Shown here piece by piece: positions 38,086-47,232 of a stretch of 64,000 nucleotides of DNA. Below the pieces are notes generated by a model that saw nothing but the letters and a program-made list of their open reading frames with translations, did not search any database and was not told the DNA's origin. The stretch's first letter is position 1, and the number at the start of each line of letters is the position of its first letter. The stretch is taken from the NCBI RefSeq assembly GCF_005795905.1, contig NZ_VAWE01000001.1, positions 8,001,501 through 8,065,500 on the forward strand, in the 5' to 3' direction. Origin of the DNA: Streptomyces marianii (GTDB lineage Bacteria > Actinomycetota > Actinomycetes > Streptomycetales > Streptomycetaceae). The position numbers and the translations under genes are program-made.

Positions 38086-39408
38086 ATGAACCACGACGTC
38101 ATCGTGCTCGGCGCCGGTCTCGCCGGTCTCGCCGCCGCACGGGACCTGGCGGCCGGCGGCGCCGACGTACTCGTCCTGGAGGCCCGGGACCGCGTCGGCG
38201 GACGCGTCGAGCAGACCACGCTCCCCGACGGCCGGCTCGTCCAACTGGGCGGAGAGGTCGTCGGCCGCGCACACACCGCCTACCGCGAACTCGCCGAGGA
38301 ACTCGGACTGACCCTGGTCCCCAGCTATGTCGCCGAACCCGGCCGCATGGCCAGGGCCACCCCGGAGGGCGTCTCCGCGGGAGACCCGCCCCACTGGTTC
38401 GGGCCCGGCGACGACGCCCGCCACCGGCGCGTCACCGCCGCCTTCACCGCCCTCGCCGAAGGCGTCGACCCGGACGACCCCTGGTCCCACCCCGACGCCG
38501 CCGCCCTCGACGCGCTGTCGGTCGCCGACTGGCTCCGATCCGAAGGGGCGGGTCCGGCCGTCGTCCGCCTGTGGGAGATCGGGCAGCTCGCCCTCGCGAG
38601 CGGCTCGTACGAGCGGACCTCGCTGCTGTCGGCCCTGCGCAAGCACGCCGCCGTCCCCGGCGGCGACGCAGGCGAACACTACGACTACGAGGACTGGGAA
38701 GGACTGCGGGTCGCGGAGGGCTCCGCCACCGTCGCCCTCCGCATGGCGCGGGACCTCGGCCCCCGCGTCCGTACCGGCGCACCCGTGGACCGGCTCGCCG
38801 TACGCCCCGGCGGCTGCTCCGTACGGCTCGCCGGTGGCGAGACGCTCACCGCGGGCGCCGTCGTCAGCGCCCTCCCCGTGGGCCCGCTGCGCGCGGTCGC
38901 CGTCAGCGGCGTCTCCGACGAACGACTCGCCTCACTGCACCGGCAGCGCCAGGCCGTCGCCGCCAAGTTCACCGCCGCCTACGCCAAACCCTTCTGGCGC
39001 GAAAGCGACCTCAACGGGCTCTCCGAGTGCGAAGGCGTGCTCGGCTCCACCTGGCCGCAGAACGAGGGCGTCCTCTCCGCCCTCGTACCCCCCGAACGGT
39101 ACGGCGTGCTCCTCGGCATACCCGGTGCCCTGCGCACCCGGGAACTGCTCGCCGACGTCGCCCGCCTCTACGGCGAGGAGGCCCTCGCCCCACTGAGCAC
39201 CCACGTCCGGATGTGGGGCACCGATCCCTGGACCCTCGGATACGTCACCCAGTGGGTACCCGGTGACGTGACGGCCGTCGGCCCCCGGCACGGCACCCAC
39301 GAACCGCCCTTCTACGTCTGCGGATCCGACCAGTGGGTCGCCGGCTACATGGAAGGCGCGGTGCGCACCGGCCGCGCGGCCGCGAAGGAGGCACTGCGCC
39401 GTGGCTGA
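38086..39408 (+). CDS. FAD-dependent amine oxidase
   Basis: A 440-residue flavin amine oxidase, ATG 38086 with GAAGGAA upstream. The N-terminal dinucleotide fold reads VIVLGAGLAGLAAARDLAAG followed by LVLEARDRVGGRVEQ; the C-terminal FAD motif is YVCGSDQWVAGYMEGAVRTG, typical of monoamine/polyamine oxidases. It would oxidise a primary or secondary amine to an imine that hydrolyses to an aldehyde, releasing hydrogen peroxide or reducing another acceptor. With the aldehyde dehydrogenase encoded next (8-nt overlap) it forms a two-step amine-to-acid path such as putrescine to 4-aminobutyrate. The exact amine is not determinable. Confidence 0.9.
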   Translation: MNHDVIVLGAGLAGLAAARDLAAGGADVLVLEARDRVGGRVEQTTLPDGRLVQLGGEVVGRAHTAYRELAEELGLTLVPSYVAEPGRMARATPEGVSAGDPPHWFGPGDDARHRRVTAAFTALAEGVDPDDPWSHPDAAALDALSVADWLRSEGAGPAVVRLWEIGQLALASGSYERTSLLSALRKHAAVPGGDAGEHYDYEDWEGLRVAEGSATVALRMARDLGPRVRTGAPVDRLAVRPGGCSVRLAGGETLTAGAVVSALPVGPLRAVAVSGVSDERLASLHRQRQAVAAKFTAAYAKPFWRESDLNGLSECEGVLGSTWPQNEGVLSALVPPERYGVLLGIPGALRTRELLADVARLYGEEALAPLSTHVRMWGTDPWTLGYVTQWVPGDVTAVGPRHGTHEPPFYVCGSDQWVAGYMEGAVRTGRAAAKEALRRG

Positions 39409-40810
39409 CGAACCCGTGACCGTCCTCAACCACGTCGGGGGAGCCGACGTTCCCGCCGCCTGCGGTGCCACGACCCAGCTCGTCGACCCCACCAGCGGTC
39501 TGGCCAGGGGCACCGCACCGCTGTCCGGCGCGGCCGACACCGACGCCGCCTGCGCCGCCGCGGCGGCCGCGTTCGACCGCTGGTCCCTGACCACCCCGGC
39601 CGAACGGCAGCGCGCCCTGCTGCGCATCGCCGACGCCATGGAGGACCACGCGGACGGGCTCGTGGCCGCCGAGACCGCGGACACCGGAAAGCCCGCGGCC
39701 CTCTTCCTGGCCGACGAACTGCCCGCCGCCGTCGACACCGTGCGCTACTTCGCGGGCGCCGCCCGGAACCTGCCGGGAGCCGCCGCCGGCGAGTACACCG
39801 AGGGGCGGACCTCCCTGCTCCGGCGCGAACCGGTCGGCGTCTGCGCCCAGATCACACCGTGGAACTACCCGCTGATGATGGCCGTGTGGAAGATCGCCCC
39901 CGCGATCGCCGCCGGGAACACCACGGTCCTCAAACCCGCCGACACCACGCCCTCGTCGTCCGCCCTGCTCGCCCGGCTCGCCGCCGAACACCTGCCGCCC
40001 GGAGTCCTCAACGTCGTCTGCGGCGACCGCGACACCGGCCGCTCGCTCGTCCAGCAGCCCGCCGTCCGGCTGGTCGCCGTCACCGGCAGTGTCCGCGCGG
40101 GCCGGGAGATCGCCGCCGCCGCGGCGGCCGACCTCAAACGCGTCCACCTGGAACTCGGCGGCAACGCCCCCGTCATCGTCCACGACGACGCCGACATCGA
40201 GACCACCGCCGCCGAACTCGCCGCCGTCGCCTACTACAACGCGGGCCAGGACTGCACGGCCCCCGCCCGCATCCTGGTGCACACCGCCGTCCACGACGCC
40301 TTTCTCGCGGCGTTCGCGGCGCAGGCGGAGAAGCATCGCCCGGCGGCCGACTTCGGCCCCCTCAACAACGCCGCCCAACTCGCCTCGGTCGAAGGACTGC
40401 TGGAGCGTCTGCCGGCCCGTGCGGGGATCGTCGCTGGCGGCTCACGCGCCCTGCGGCCCGGTTACTACCACGAGGCCACCGTGGTCACCGGAGTCCATCA
40501 GGACGACGAGATCGTCCAGGAGGAGGTGTTCGGTCCGGTCGTCACGGTGCAGCGCTTCACCGACGAGGCCGAGGCGTTCCGGCTCGCCAACGGTGTGCGG
40601 CTGGGGCTCGCCGCCGGTGTCTGGACCACGGACCACGAGCGGGCCATGCGCGCGACCCGCGCGCTCCACACCGGGATCGTCTGGGTCAACACCCACGGGA
40701 CCACCGTCTCGGAGATGCCGCACGGCGGCGTCAAGCACTCGGGCTACGGAAGCGATCTGTCCCTGGCCGGTCTGCTCGACTACACGCAGGTCAAGCACGT
40801 GATGCTGTGA
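39401..40810 (+). CDS. Aldehyde dehydrogenase, 4-aminobutyraldehyde/betaine-aldehyde type
   Basis: A 469-residue NAD(P)-dependent dehydrogenase from GTG 39401, overlapping the amine oxidase by 8 nt. Asn155 in ITPWNYPL stabilises the intermediate, GS..AG at 229-234 binds the cofactor, Glu251 in HLELGGNAP is the general base and Cys285 in GQDCTAPAR is the nucleophile. C-terminal substrate region: GIVWVNTHGTTVSEMPHGGVKHSGYG, as in aminobutyraldehyde and betaine-aldehyde dehydrogenases. It probably oxidises the aldehyde made by the oxidase. Last gene of the amine set. Confidence 0.93.
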   Translation: MADEPVTVLNHVGGADVPAACGATTQLVDPTSGLARGTAPLSGAADTDAACAAAAAAFDRWSLTTPAERQRALLRIADAMEDHADGLVAAETADTGKPAALFLADELPAAVDTVRYFAGAARNLPGAAAGEYTEGRTSLLRREPVGVCAQITPWNYPLMMAVWKIAPAIAAGNTTVLKPADTTPSSSALLARLAAEHLPPGVLNVVCGDRDTGRSLVQQPAVRLVAVTGSVRAGREIAAAAAADLKRVHLELGGNAPVIVHDDADIETTAAELAAVAYYNAGQDCTAPARILVHTAVHDAFLAAFAAQAEKHRPAADFGPLNNAAQLASVEGLLERLPARAGIVAGGSRALRPGYYHEATVVTGVHQDDEIVQEEVFGPVVTVQRFTDEAEAFRLANGVRLGLAAGVWTTDHERAMRATRALHTGIVWVNTHGTTVSEMPHGGVKHSGYGSDLSLAGLLDYTQVKHVML

Positions 40811-40962
40811 CCCGTATGGCGGTGCGTGGGCCGGTCGGCCCCGTACGCGGCGCGTCTCGGCCGGACGGCGGGACGGCGGGACGGCCGGGAGGAGCGCCTC
40901 CGGGGCGGCACGCGGCACGGCCGCCCCGGAGCCGTCCCCCGCACGACGAGCGGGCCCCCTCC

Positions 40963-41470
40963 ATGACCGTGACCGACACCGCGGCGCTCGCCGTCCGGCC
41001 GCGCCACGCCCCGGGCACGGTGGTGCCGCCGGCCGCGACACGCTGACGACGGGCGCTACCGCGCGGAGGTCCTCCCTCCCGGGCAGACGGGTGGGGACGA
41101 CCGGATCGACCTGGGCGCCCTCGCGTACGACGAGACGACCCCGGCCCGTCTGACGGCCCTCGGCGCAGGGCCGGACCGGCACCGCCACGACATCGGAGCC
41201 GGTAGGGGAACCGCGGCGCGCGGCCTGCCGCACCGGGCGGGAGCGCGGTCGGTACTCGCCGCGGGCCGGGACGTCCGGTTCCTCGCGGCCCGGCCGCCCC
41301 CGGGACTCACCGCGCTGGATGCCGACGTCACCGGCCCGGCGTTCGGCCCCGGCTCGGCCACGCGCGGTTCGTCCCGACGCACCTGCCAGAGCACGAGGAG
41401 CTCTTCACCGGGCTGAGCCGCCCGCTCACCCCCGGCGCTCCGTCCTCGTGCGCCACTCCTGCGGCCCGGG
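40963..41470 (+). pseudogene. SAM-dependent methyltransferase pseudogene
   Basis: Starts MTVTDTAALAVRPRH at 40963 but stops near 41044; the next frame continues GRYRAEVLPPGQTGGDDRID, LGALAYDETTPARLTALGAG and a degraded motif I (HDIGAGRGTAARGL, normally LDIGAGTGT), then ALDADVTGPAFGPG (motif II/III area). Around 41350-41380 the frame moves again to ARFVPTHLPEHEELFTGLSR and PLTPG, where the MFS gene begins. At least two frameshifts and loss of the C-terminal half make it non-functional. Confidence 0.75.
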
Positions 41471-41475
41471 GCCGG

Positions 41476-43092
41476 ATGCCGTCCACGCCCCGACGCGGAA
41501 CAGTGGTCCGGGTGGGCACCCTCGGGGAACTGACGCCGCAGCAGCGCGCCGCAATGATCGCCACCGTCACCGCGAGCGTGCTGCTGTTCTCCAGCCTGAC
41601 GAGCGTCATCATCGCCCTGCCCCGGATCCAGCGGGACTTCGGGCTGGACGGTTCCACCCTGCACTGGGTCGTCGTCGCCGCCCTGCTCCCGCTGTGCGCC
41701 GTAGCGCTGATCAGCGGGCGGCTCGGCGATGTGCTGGGGCGGCGCCGGGTGTTCCTGCTGGGCATGGTCTGCTTCGGGATCGGCTCGGCGCTGTGCGCGG
41801 CCGCGCCCGGCGGGCTCGTGCTGCTGGCGGCACGCGGTGTGCAGGGACTCGGTGTCGCCCTGGCCGTGCCGCTCGCACTCGCCAATCTGACCGCCGCGCT
41901 GCCCGAGCGGCGGCACGGCTGGGCCATCGGGGTGCAGACGGCCTTCACCAGCTTCTTCGGCGTGGCCGTACCCCTGGGCATCGCGCTGCTCGTGGAGTTC
42001 GGCAGCTGGCGTTGGGCGTTCGCCGCCTGCGTCCCACTGAGCGCGATGGTCGTCGTCACGGCCCGCAGGCACCTCGTGGAGAGCCGGGGGCCCGCCGGGA
42101 CGTCCATGGACGTGCCGGGCGCGGTGCTCATCGCCGCCGGTCTCACCCTCGTCGTCCTCGCCTGCGAGCGTTCCTCCGATCTGGGCTTCGCCTCGCCGGG
42201 CACCCTGCTGCCGCTCGTCACGGGCGCCGTGCTGCTCGCCCTCTTCGTCGTGGTGGAGCTGCGGAGCGCCGAACCGCTGCTGGACCTGCGCCCGCTGCGT
42301 TCGCCGGCGGTTTCCGTCCCGATGACCGCCCTGGCCCTGGTGCAGTGCACCTCGCTCGGCGTCGCCGTCTATGTGACGCTCTATCTGCAGCACGTGCTGG
42401 ATCTCGGCGCCCTGCGCACCGGACTGCTCCTCACGGCGTCCAGCGTCGGCACGGTCGTGCTGTCGCCGCTCGTCGGACGGCTCACCGACCAGGGGTACGG
42501 TCGACGGCTCATCCTCACGGGTCTGGCGGTGCTCGGCTGCTGCCTGCTGTGGCTGACCTACGGGGTGGCGAACCGCCACGGCACCCTGCTCGTCCCGGCC
42601 CTGCTGGTGTTCGGTCTCGCGCCGCCGCTGGTCTACCCTGCGGCGACCGCCCTGATCATGGCATCCGTGCCCGGCTCGGCGCGAGGCGTGGCCGCGAGCC
42701 TGTCCGTGCAGAGCCGTCAGATCGGCGCGGCCGTGGGACTGGCCCTGCTGAACGCGCTGTTCACCACGGCCGAGTGGGACGAGCGCAACGACCTGCTGGC
42801 CTCGGCCGCCGGTGACGGCGACGACTTCACCCCGCGGGAGCAGCGCACCCTGGACACCGTCCTCTCGCGTGAGGAGGAGCGGCAGGAACTGCTCGCCCGG
42901 CTTCCCGGCGCCGCGCACGAGCGGGTCGGGGCGGCCGCCGACAGCGCGTTCGTAACCGCGCTCGAGGTCAGCCTGCTGACGCTGGGAGGTCTGATTCTGG
43001 TCAGTGCAGTCCTGCTCGCCCTGGTGGGCGGCCTCGTCCGAAGCGCGGCGCCTCCGGACGGGCCGGCGCCGGCCACTCGCTCCCCCGGGTGA
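41476..43092 (+). CDS. MFS drug-resistance transporter, DHA2 (14-helix) type
   Basis: A 538-residue membrane protein. The start is uncertain: ATG 41476 lies within the methyltransferase remnant, and GTG codons near 41506-41512 are alternatives, just before GTLGELTPQQRAAMIATV. Helix 1 is followed by the usual FGLDGSTLHWVV and the loop 2-3 motif GRLGDVLGRRRVFLLG. About 14 hydrophobic segments are visible. The C-terminal loop LSREEERQELLARLPGAAHE is a cytoplasmic helix seen in this group. Probably a proton-driven exporter; the substrate is unknown. Confidence 0.9.
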   Translation: MPSTPRRGTVVRVGTLGELTPQQRAAMIATVTASVLLFSSLTSVIIALPRIQRDFGLDGSTLHWVVVAALLPLCAVALISGRLGDVLGRRRVFLLGMVCFGIGSALCAAAPGGLVLLAARGVQGLGVALAVPLALANLTAALPERRHGWAIGVQTAFTSFFGVAVPLGIALLVEFGSWRWAFAACVPLSAMVVVTARRHLVESRGPAGTSMDVPGAVLIAAGLTLVVLACERSSDLGFASPGTLLPLVTGAVLLALFVVVELRSAEPLLDLRPLRSPAVSVPMTALALVQCTSLGVAVYVTLYLQHVLDLGALRTGLLLTASSVGTVVLSPLVGRLTDQGYGRRLILTGLAVLGCCLLWLTYGVANRHGTLLVPALLVFGLAPPLVYPAATALIMASVPGSARGVAASLSVQSRQIGAAVGLALLNALFTTAEWDERNDLLASAAGDGDDFTPREQRTLDTVLSREEERQELLARLPGAAHERVGAAADSAFVTALEVSLLTLGGLILVSAVLLALVGGLVRSAAPPDGPAPATRSPG

Positions 43093-43441
43093 GCGGGCCC
43101 CTCCAGCGGTGGCGCAGCGCCGGCAGCCGGAGAACGAAGGTGGCGAACACGGCGGCGGCGCTGCTGATCGGTCCGAGCAGGGCTGACTGCGGCAGGACGG
43201 CCGCCGTCCCCGCGGCGAGCACGGTGGGCATCGGGTACATTCCCGCGGTCGCGGCGCAGCAGCGAGGGGACCGCCAGGCGAGCAGGCTCCGCAGCACGCC
43301 GCCGCCCACGGCCGTCGCGCCCCCGACGGCGGCGGCGTGGAACGGCTCGAAGCCCCACCCCGCGGCCGTGACGGTGCCGGAGGCGCTGAACGGCCCGAGC
43401 CCGGCGGCGTCCACGACCTGGACCGCTCCGCCGATGCGGTT
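43082..43441 (-). pseudogene. Truncated UPF0126/TRIC-type membrane protein fragment
   Basis: The minus-strand sequence VVDAAGLGPFSASGTVTAAG, then GGATAVGGGVLRSLLAWRSP and GMYPMPTVLAAGTAAVLPQS corresponds to one glycine-rich repeat domain of the UPF0126/TRIC channel family (normal length about 200 residues with two such repeats). The N-terminal part is missing: upstream the frame reads into the 3' end of the reductase gene. The conserved GVGGGxLRD reads AVGGGVLRS. A decayed remnant overlapping the end of the MFS gene. Confidence 0.65.
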
Positions 43442-43479
43442 GATCGGTGGGGCACCGGGCCGTACGCCCCGTCCGTCCG

Positions 43480-44841
43480 TCAGGCGCCGCTCGCGCGGAG
43501 CATCCCCTCGCGGTCCACGATCTTCACCCGCTCGCGGCCCTGGGGCTCGCCCAGTGCGCGCTCGGCCTGGTCCAGCCGGTACCAGCCGTCCCACGTGGTG
43601 TACCGGACGTTCCGGTCCTCCAGGAAGGCGACGACCGCCTCGGGGTCCGGCGCCGACGGCGTGTGCAGACGGTCGTTGGCGTGGTCGTCGAGGAGGCTCG
43701 CCACCGTCTCGTTGGCGTCGCCCTTGGTGTGGCCGATGAGGCCTACGGGCCCGCGCTTGATCCAGCCGGTGACGTACGTCGACCGCAGGTGCTTCCCGGC
43801 CTCGACGACCCGGCCCGCCTCGTGCGGCACGGTGCCGCCGGCGAGGTCGAAGGGCAGCTTGGCGACCTCCTCGGAGAGGTAGCCGACCGCGCGGTACACC
43901 GCCTGGACGTCCCAGTCGTGGAACTCGCCCGTGCCGGTGACGTTCCCGCTGCCGTCGAGCGCCGTCCGCTCGGTGCGCAGCCCCGTCACCCTGCCGTCCT
44001 CGCCCACGACCTCGACCGGGGACTCGAAGAAGTGGAGGAACAGCTTGTGCGGCCGGTCGCCGACGTCCCGGATCGCCCAGTTCTCCAGCGTCTTCGCGAC
44101 CATGTCCGCCTGCTTGCTGGCACGGCGCGTGGCGATGGAGCCCTCGTCGTAGTCGATGTCCTCGGGGTTGACGATGACCTCGATGCTGGGGGAGTGGTCG
44201 AGTTCGCGCAGCTCCATGGGGCTGAACTTCGCCTGCGCGGGGCCGCGGCGCCCGAACACGTGCACTTCGCGGGCCCTGTTCCCGGCCAGCCCGTCGTACA
44301 CGTTCGGCGGGATCTCCGTGGGCAGCAGTTCGTCGGCGGTCTTGGCGAGGACGCGCGCCACGTCGAGCGCGACGTTGCCGACGCCGAGCACCGCCACCTT
44401 CTCGGCCTCCAGCGGCCAGCTGCGCGCCACGTCCGGGTGGCCGTCGTACCAGGACACGAAGTCGGCCGCGCCGTACGAGCCGTCGAGGCCGATGCCGGGT
44501 ATGTCGAGCGCCCGGTCGGCGTTGGCACCCGTCGAGAAGACGACCGCGTCGTAGAAGGCGCGGAGGTCGTCGAGGCCGATGTCACCCGGGTAGTCGACGT
44601 TGCCGAACACCCGGATCTGCGGCTTGTCGAGCACCTGGTGGAGGGCGGTGATGATGCCCTTGATCCGCGGGTGGTCAGGTGCCACCCCGTACCTGATCAG
44701 CCCGAACGGGGCCGGCAGTCGCTCGAAGAGGTCGATGGACACACCGGGGTCGGTGGCGGCCTCGGACTTCAGCAGGGCGTCGGCGGCGTAGATCCCCGCG
44801 GGTCCGGCTCCGACGACAGCTACCCGCAGGGGGCGAGGCAT
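43480..44841 (-). CDS. FprA-type ferredoxin/adrenodoxin-NADP reductase
   Basis: A 453-residue FAD enzyme, ATG 44841 behind GAAGGGAAA. It has RVAVVGAGPAGIYAADALLK for FAD, RLPAPFGLIRYGVAPDHP characteristic of adrenodoxin-reductase-like proteins, VAVLGVGNVALDVARVLA for NADPH and the C-terminal YVTGWIKRGPVGLIGHTKGD. It transfers electrons from NADPH to ferredoxins, for example for P450 enzymes; the window contains a P450 (17901) and a ferredoxin (29526) without a dedicated reductase of this kind. A palindromic operator candidate lies upstream. The C-terminus extends past the reductase core by about 40 residues (YTTWDGWYRLDQAERALGEP), as in many actinobacterial homologues. Confidence 0.94.
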   Translation of the reverse strand: MPRPLRVAVVGAGPAGIYAADALLKSEAATDPGVSIDLFERLPAPFGLIRYGVAPDHPRIKGIITALHQVLDKPQIRVFGNVDYPGDIGLDDLRAFYDAVVFSTGANADRALDIPGIGLDGSYGAADFVSWYDGHPDVARSWPLEAEKVAVLGVGNVALDVARVLAKTADELLPTEIPPNVYDGLAGNRAREVHVFGRRGPAQAKFSPMELRELDHSPSIEVIVNPEDIDYDEGSIATRRASKQADMVAKTLENWAIRDVGDRPHKLFLHFFESPVEVVGEDGRVTGLRTERTALDGSGNVTGTGEFHDWDVQAVYRAVGYLSEEVAKLPFDLAGGTVPHEAGRVVEAGKHLRSTYVTGWIKRGPVGLIGHTKGDANETVASLLDDHANDRLHTPSAPDPEAVVAFLEDRNVRYTTWDGWYRLDQAERALGEPQGRERVKIVDREGMLRASGA

Positions 44842-44925
44842 GACGGTTTCCCTTCGAACGGCAACGACGGTCTCGCCGATCACTCTCTCACCCGGATGAC
44901 CTGGTCAGGTAAGGGGGCCCTAATT

Positions 44926-44950
44926 TATGACCCCATAAGCCGGGCTTATG
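44926..44950 (-). promoter_or_regulatory. TTATG-type operator upstream of the ferredoxin reductase
   Basis: CATAAGCC-G-GGCTTATG (44934-44950) is a perfect 8-1-8 palindrome, and TTATG at 44926-44930 forms a second dyad with CATAA at 44934-44938. Three half-sites within 25 bp, 85-110 bp before the start codon, point to a regulator binding site; which regulator is not known. Confidence 0.6.
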
Positions 44951-45296
44951 AGTTCCCAAAGTCGTTGCTGATGAGTGCGCGCCCTTCCCGGCCGGGATCG
45001 CGTGGCCGGGATCGCCTGGCCGGTGTCCCGTGCCTCCGGGGCGTCTTGACTGATCACCGTCATGGTGGCCGGGTGACTTCCGGCACCGCGCGGGCACCGC
45101 GACCGCCCGCCTCAGGCGCCTCTTCGACCCGCGCCGGCCGCCGTGGCCGCGCTCGCCGGCGGTACATCGGCGAGGGGATCGACCGCTGACCGGCCGCCCG
45201 GGGCTGGTGCGGACGCCTCTGGGAGACCGTCCGTGCGCCCCGCCCTCGGGCGACCCGGGCCCGGCCCCACGGCCCCTCCGGTCCGGGTGCCGCTGC
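44951..45296. other. Intergenic region without a recognisable gene
   Basis: About 345 bp between the reductase promoter and gltD; only GC-driven shadow frames are seen. Confidence 0.5.
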
Positions 45297-46874
45297 TCAG
45301 GCGACCAGGGGGCGGTCCCACGGTGCGATCGGCGACGGCAGCACCGTGGAGCCGGTGAGATAGCGGTCCGCCGCCGCCGCGGCCGCCCGTCCCTCCGCGA
45401 TGGCCCAGACCACCAGTGACTGCCCGCGTCCCGCGTCGCCGGCGATGAACACCCCCTCCGTCCGCGGGCGCCCTCCCGCTCGCCCGGCCCGTCCGGACGA
45501 GGCGTCCGCACCGGTCGGGGAGTCCTCTCCGCCGGCGGTGTCCCGGTCCGGCGGACGTGCCGGCAGGGCGCCGAAGTCAGCGCCCCTTGCGAAGTTGCCC
45601 CGGCCGTCCACGGTCAGCCCCAGCTGCTCCATCAGGCCCGAGCCCTGCTCGGGCCCGGAGAAGCCCAGGGCGATCAGCACCAGCTCCGCCGGCAGGACCC
45701 GTTCGGTCCCCGGCAGCGGACTCCTCGCCGCCGGCTCCACCTCCGTCAGGCACAGCCGGCGCACATGCCCCGCCGTATCGCCTTCGAAGTGAAGGGTCGC
45801 CGAGGAGAACAGCCGGGGATCGATCCCTTCGCGGCCGCGTGCCTCCGCATGGGCGTGGGATATCCGGTACACCTTCGGATGCGTCACGGGCCACGGCTGC
45901 GCGTGCGGCCTGGTCTCCCCGGGCTCCGGATTGATGTCCAACTGAACCGCGGAGAGCGCGCCCTGGCGCAGGACGGTGCCGAGGCAGTCGGAGCCGGTGT
46001 CCCCGCCCCCGACGATCACGGCGTGCTTGTCCTCGGCGGTCACCGGGGGAGCGGCGTAGTCCCCCTCCTGGACGCGGTTCGCGTACGTCAGATAGTCCAT
46101 GGCCTGGTGGATGCCGTACAGCTCGCGGCCCCGCACGGGCAGCTCGCGCCGCTCCGTGGCGCCCACCGCGACGATCAGCGCGTCATGGCGCCGTCTGAGC
46201 TCGGCGGCGTCCAGCTCACCGCCGACGTCCACGCCCGTCCGGAACTTGGTCCCCTCCTCACGCATCTGGTCGATGCGGCGGTCGAGATGGCTCTTCTCCA
46301 TCTTGAACTCGGGAATGCCGTAGCGGAGCAGGCCGCCCAGCCGGTCGTCGCGCTCGTAGACGACCACGGTATGGCCCGTGCGGGTCAGCTGCTGCGCCGC
46401 CGCCAGTCCCGCCGGACCGGACCCGACGACGGCGACGGTCCGGCCGCTCAGTCGCTGCGGCGGCTGCGGCGGCGCGTACCCGCGCTCCCACGCCTCGTCG
46501 GCGATGGTCTGCTCGACGTTCTTGATCGTCACCGGGTCGGTGTTGATCGCCAGGACGCACGCGTCCTCGCACGGCGCCGGACACAGCCTCCCGGTGAACT
46601 CGGGGAAGTTGTTCGTCGCGTGCAGCCGTTCCGCCGCGGCCTGCCAGTCGCCGCGCGAGGCGTACGCGTTCCACTCCGGGATGAGATTGCCCAGCGGGCA
46701 GCCGCTGTGGCAGAACGGGATGCCGCAGTCCATGCAGCGCAGGGCCTGCTCGGACACGAGCGGGAGCAGCGCCTGCCCGGCGTAGACCTCCCGCCAGTCG
46801 TCCAGGCGCTCCTCGACGGGGCGCGGCGGGACGGGCCGCCGGGGGATCCTGAGGAAGCCGCGTGGGTCGGTCAT
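45297..46874 (-). CDS. gltD: Glutamate synthase small subunit (GltD-type flavoprotein)
   Basis: A 525-residue NADPH-oxidising subunit, ATG 46874 with GGAGG upstream. The N-terminal Fe-S domain has RCMDCGIPFCHSGCPLGN and LCPAPCEDACV; two nucleotide-binding folds follow, VAVVGSGPAGLAAAQQL (FAD) and AVIVGGGDTGSDCLGT (NADPH), ending GVFIAGDAGRGQSLVVWAIA. Together with GltB it would form glutamate from glutamine and 2-oxoglutarate. No gltB is adjacent, unlike the usual gltBD operon, so this may be a second GltD or a paralogue that feeds another partner. A Pro/Gly/Ser-rich insert near residues 435-475 (DRDTAGGEDSPTGADASSG) is not part of the normal fold. Confidence 0.9.
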   Translation of the reverse strand: MTDPRGFLRIPRRPVPPRPVEERLDDWREVYAGQALLPLVSEQALRCMDCGIPFCHSGCPLGNLIPEWNAYASRGDWQAAAERLHATNNFPEFTGRLCPAPCEDACVLAINTDPVTIKNVEQTIADEAWERGYAPPQPPQRLSGRTVAVVGSGPAGLAAAQQLTRTGHTVVVYERDDRLGGLLRYGIPEFKMEKSHLDRRIDQMREEGTKFRTGVDVGGELDAAELRRRHDALIVAVGATERRELPVRGRELYGIHQAMDYLTYANRVQEGDYAAPPVTAEDKHAVIVGGGDTGSDCLGTVLRQGALSAVQLDINPEPGETRPHAQPWPVTHPKVYRISHAHAEARGREGIDPRLFSSATLHFEGDTAGHVRRLCLTEVEPAARSPLPGTERVLPAELVLIALGFSGPEQGSGLMEQLGLTVDGRGNFARGADFGALPARPPDRDTAGGEDSPTGADASSGRAGRAGGRPRTEGVFIAGDAGRGQSLVVWAIAEGRAAAAAADRYLTGSTVLPSPIAPWDRPLVA

Positions 46875-47232
46875 GCGCCGCCTCCGTCGTCCACTCGCCC
46901 TGCACTGCGACGTTCCGACCAGCCTACGCCTGGTTCGTCCATGCTTGTCATGGCTTGAGCGGTACCCGGCGCCGCACGTCCGCGGCCCACCGTCCCCACG
47001 CGTACCGCAGCTCCACCCCGCACCGCTGGGGCACCGGCGGTGCTGCCGCTCCCCTGGAAGTGACCCGCCGGTAGCGCCGCGAGGCGGAATCCGGCCCCGG
47101 GGTTCCCCTCACGAGGCGTGCCGTCCTTCACAGCGCCGCCGGGCAACGCCGGGGCCGCGCACGGCGTATTGCTCGGTGAGACCGCGTGCCGCGGGGGTGT
47201 GCGCGCGGGGCCCGACCGAGGAGCAGCCGCAG
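46875..47232. other. Divergent intergenic region of gltD and the PBP gene
   Basis: About 358 bp holding both promoters by position; no gene and no clear operator recognised. Confidence 0.5.

Noticed and set aside
41056..43455. A 799-codon minus-strand frame opposite the MFS transporter
   Set aside because: Gln/Arg/Gly-rich antisense shadow of membrane-helix codons.
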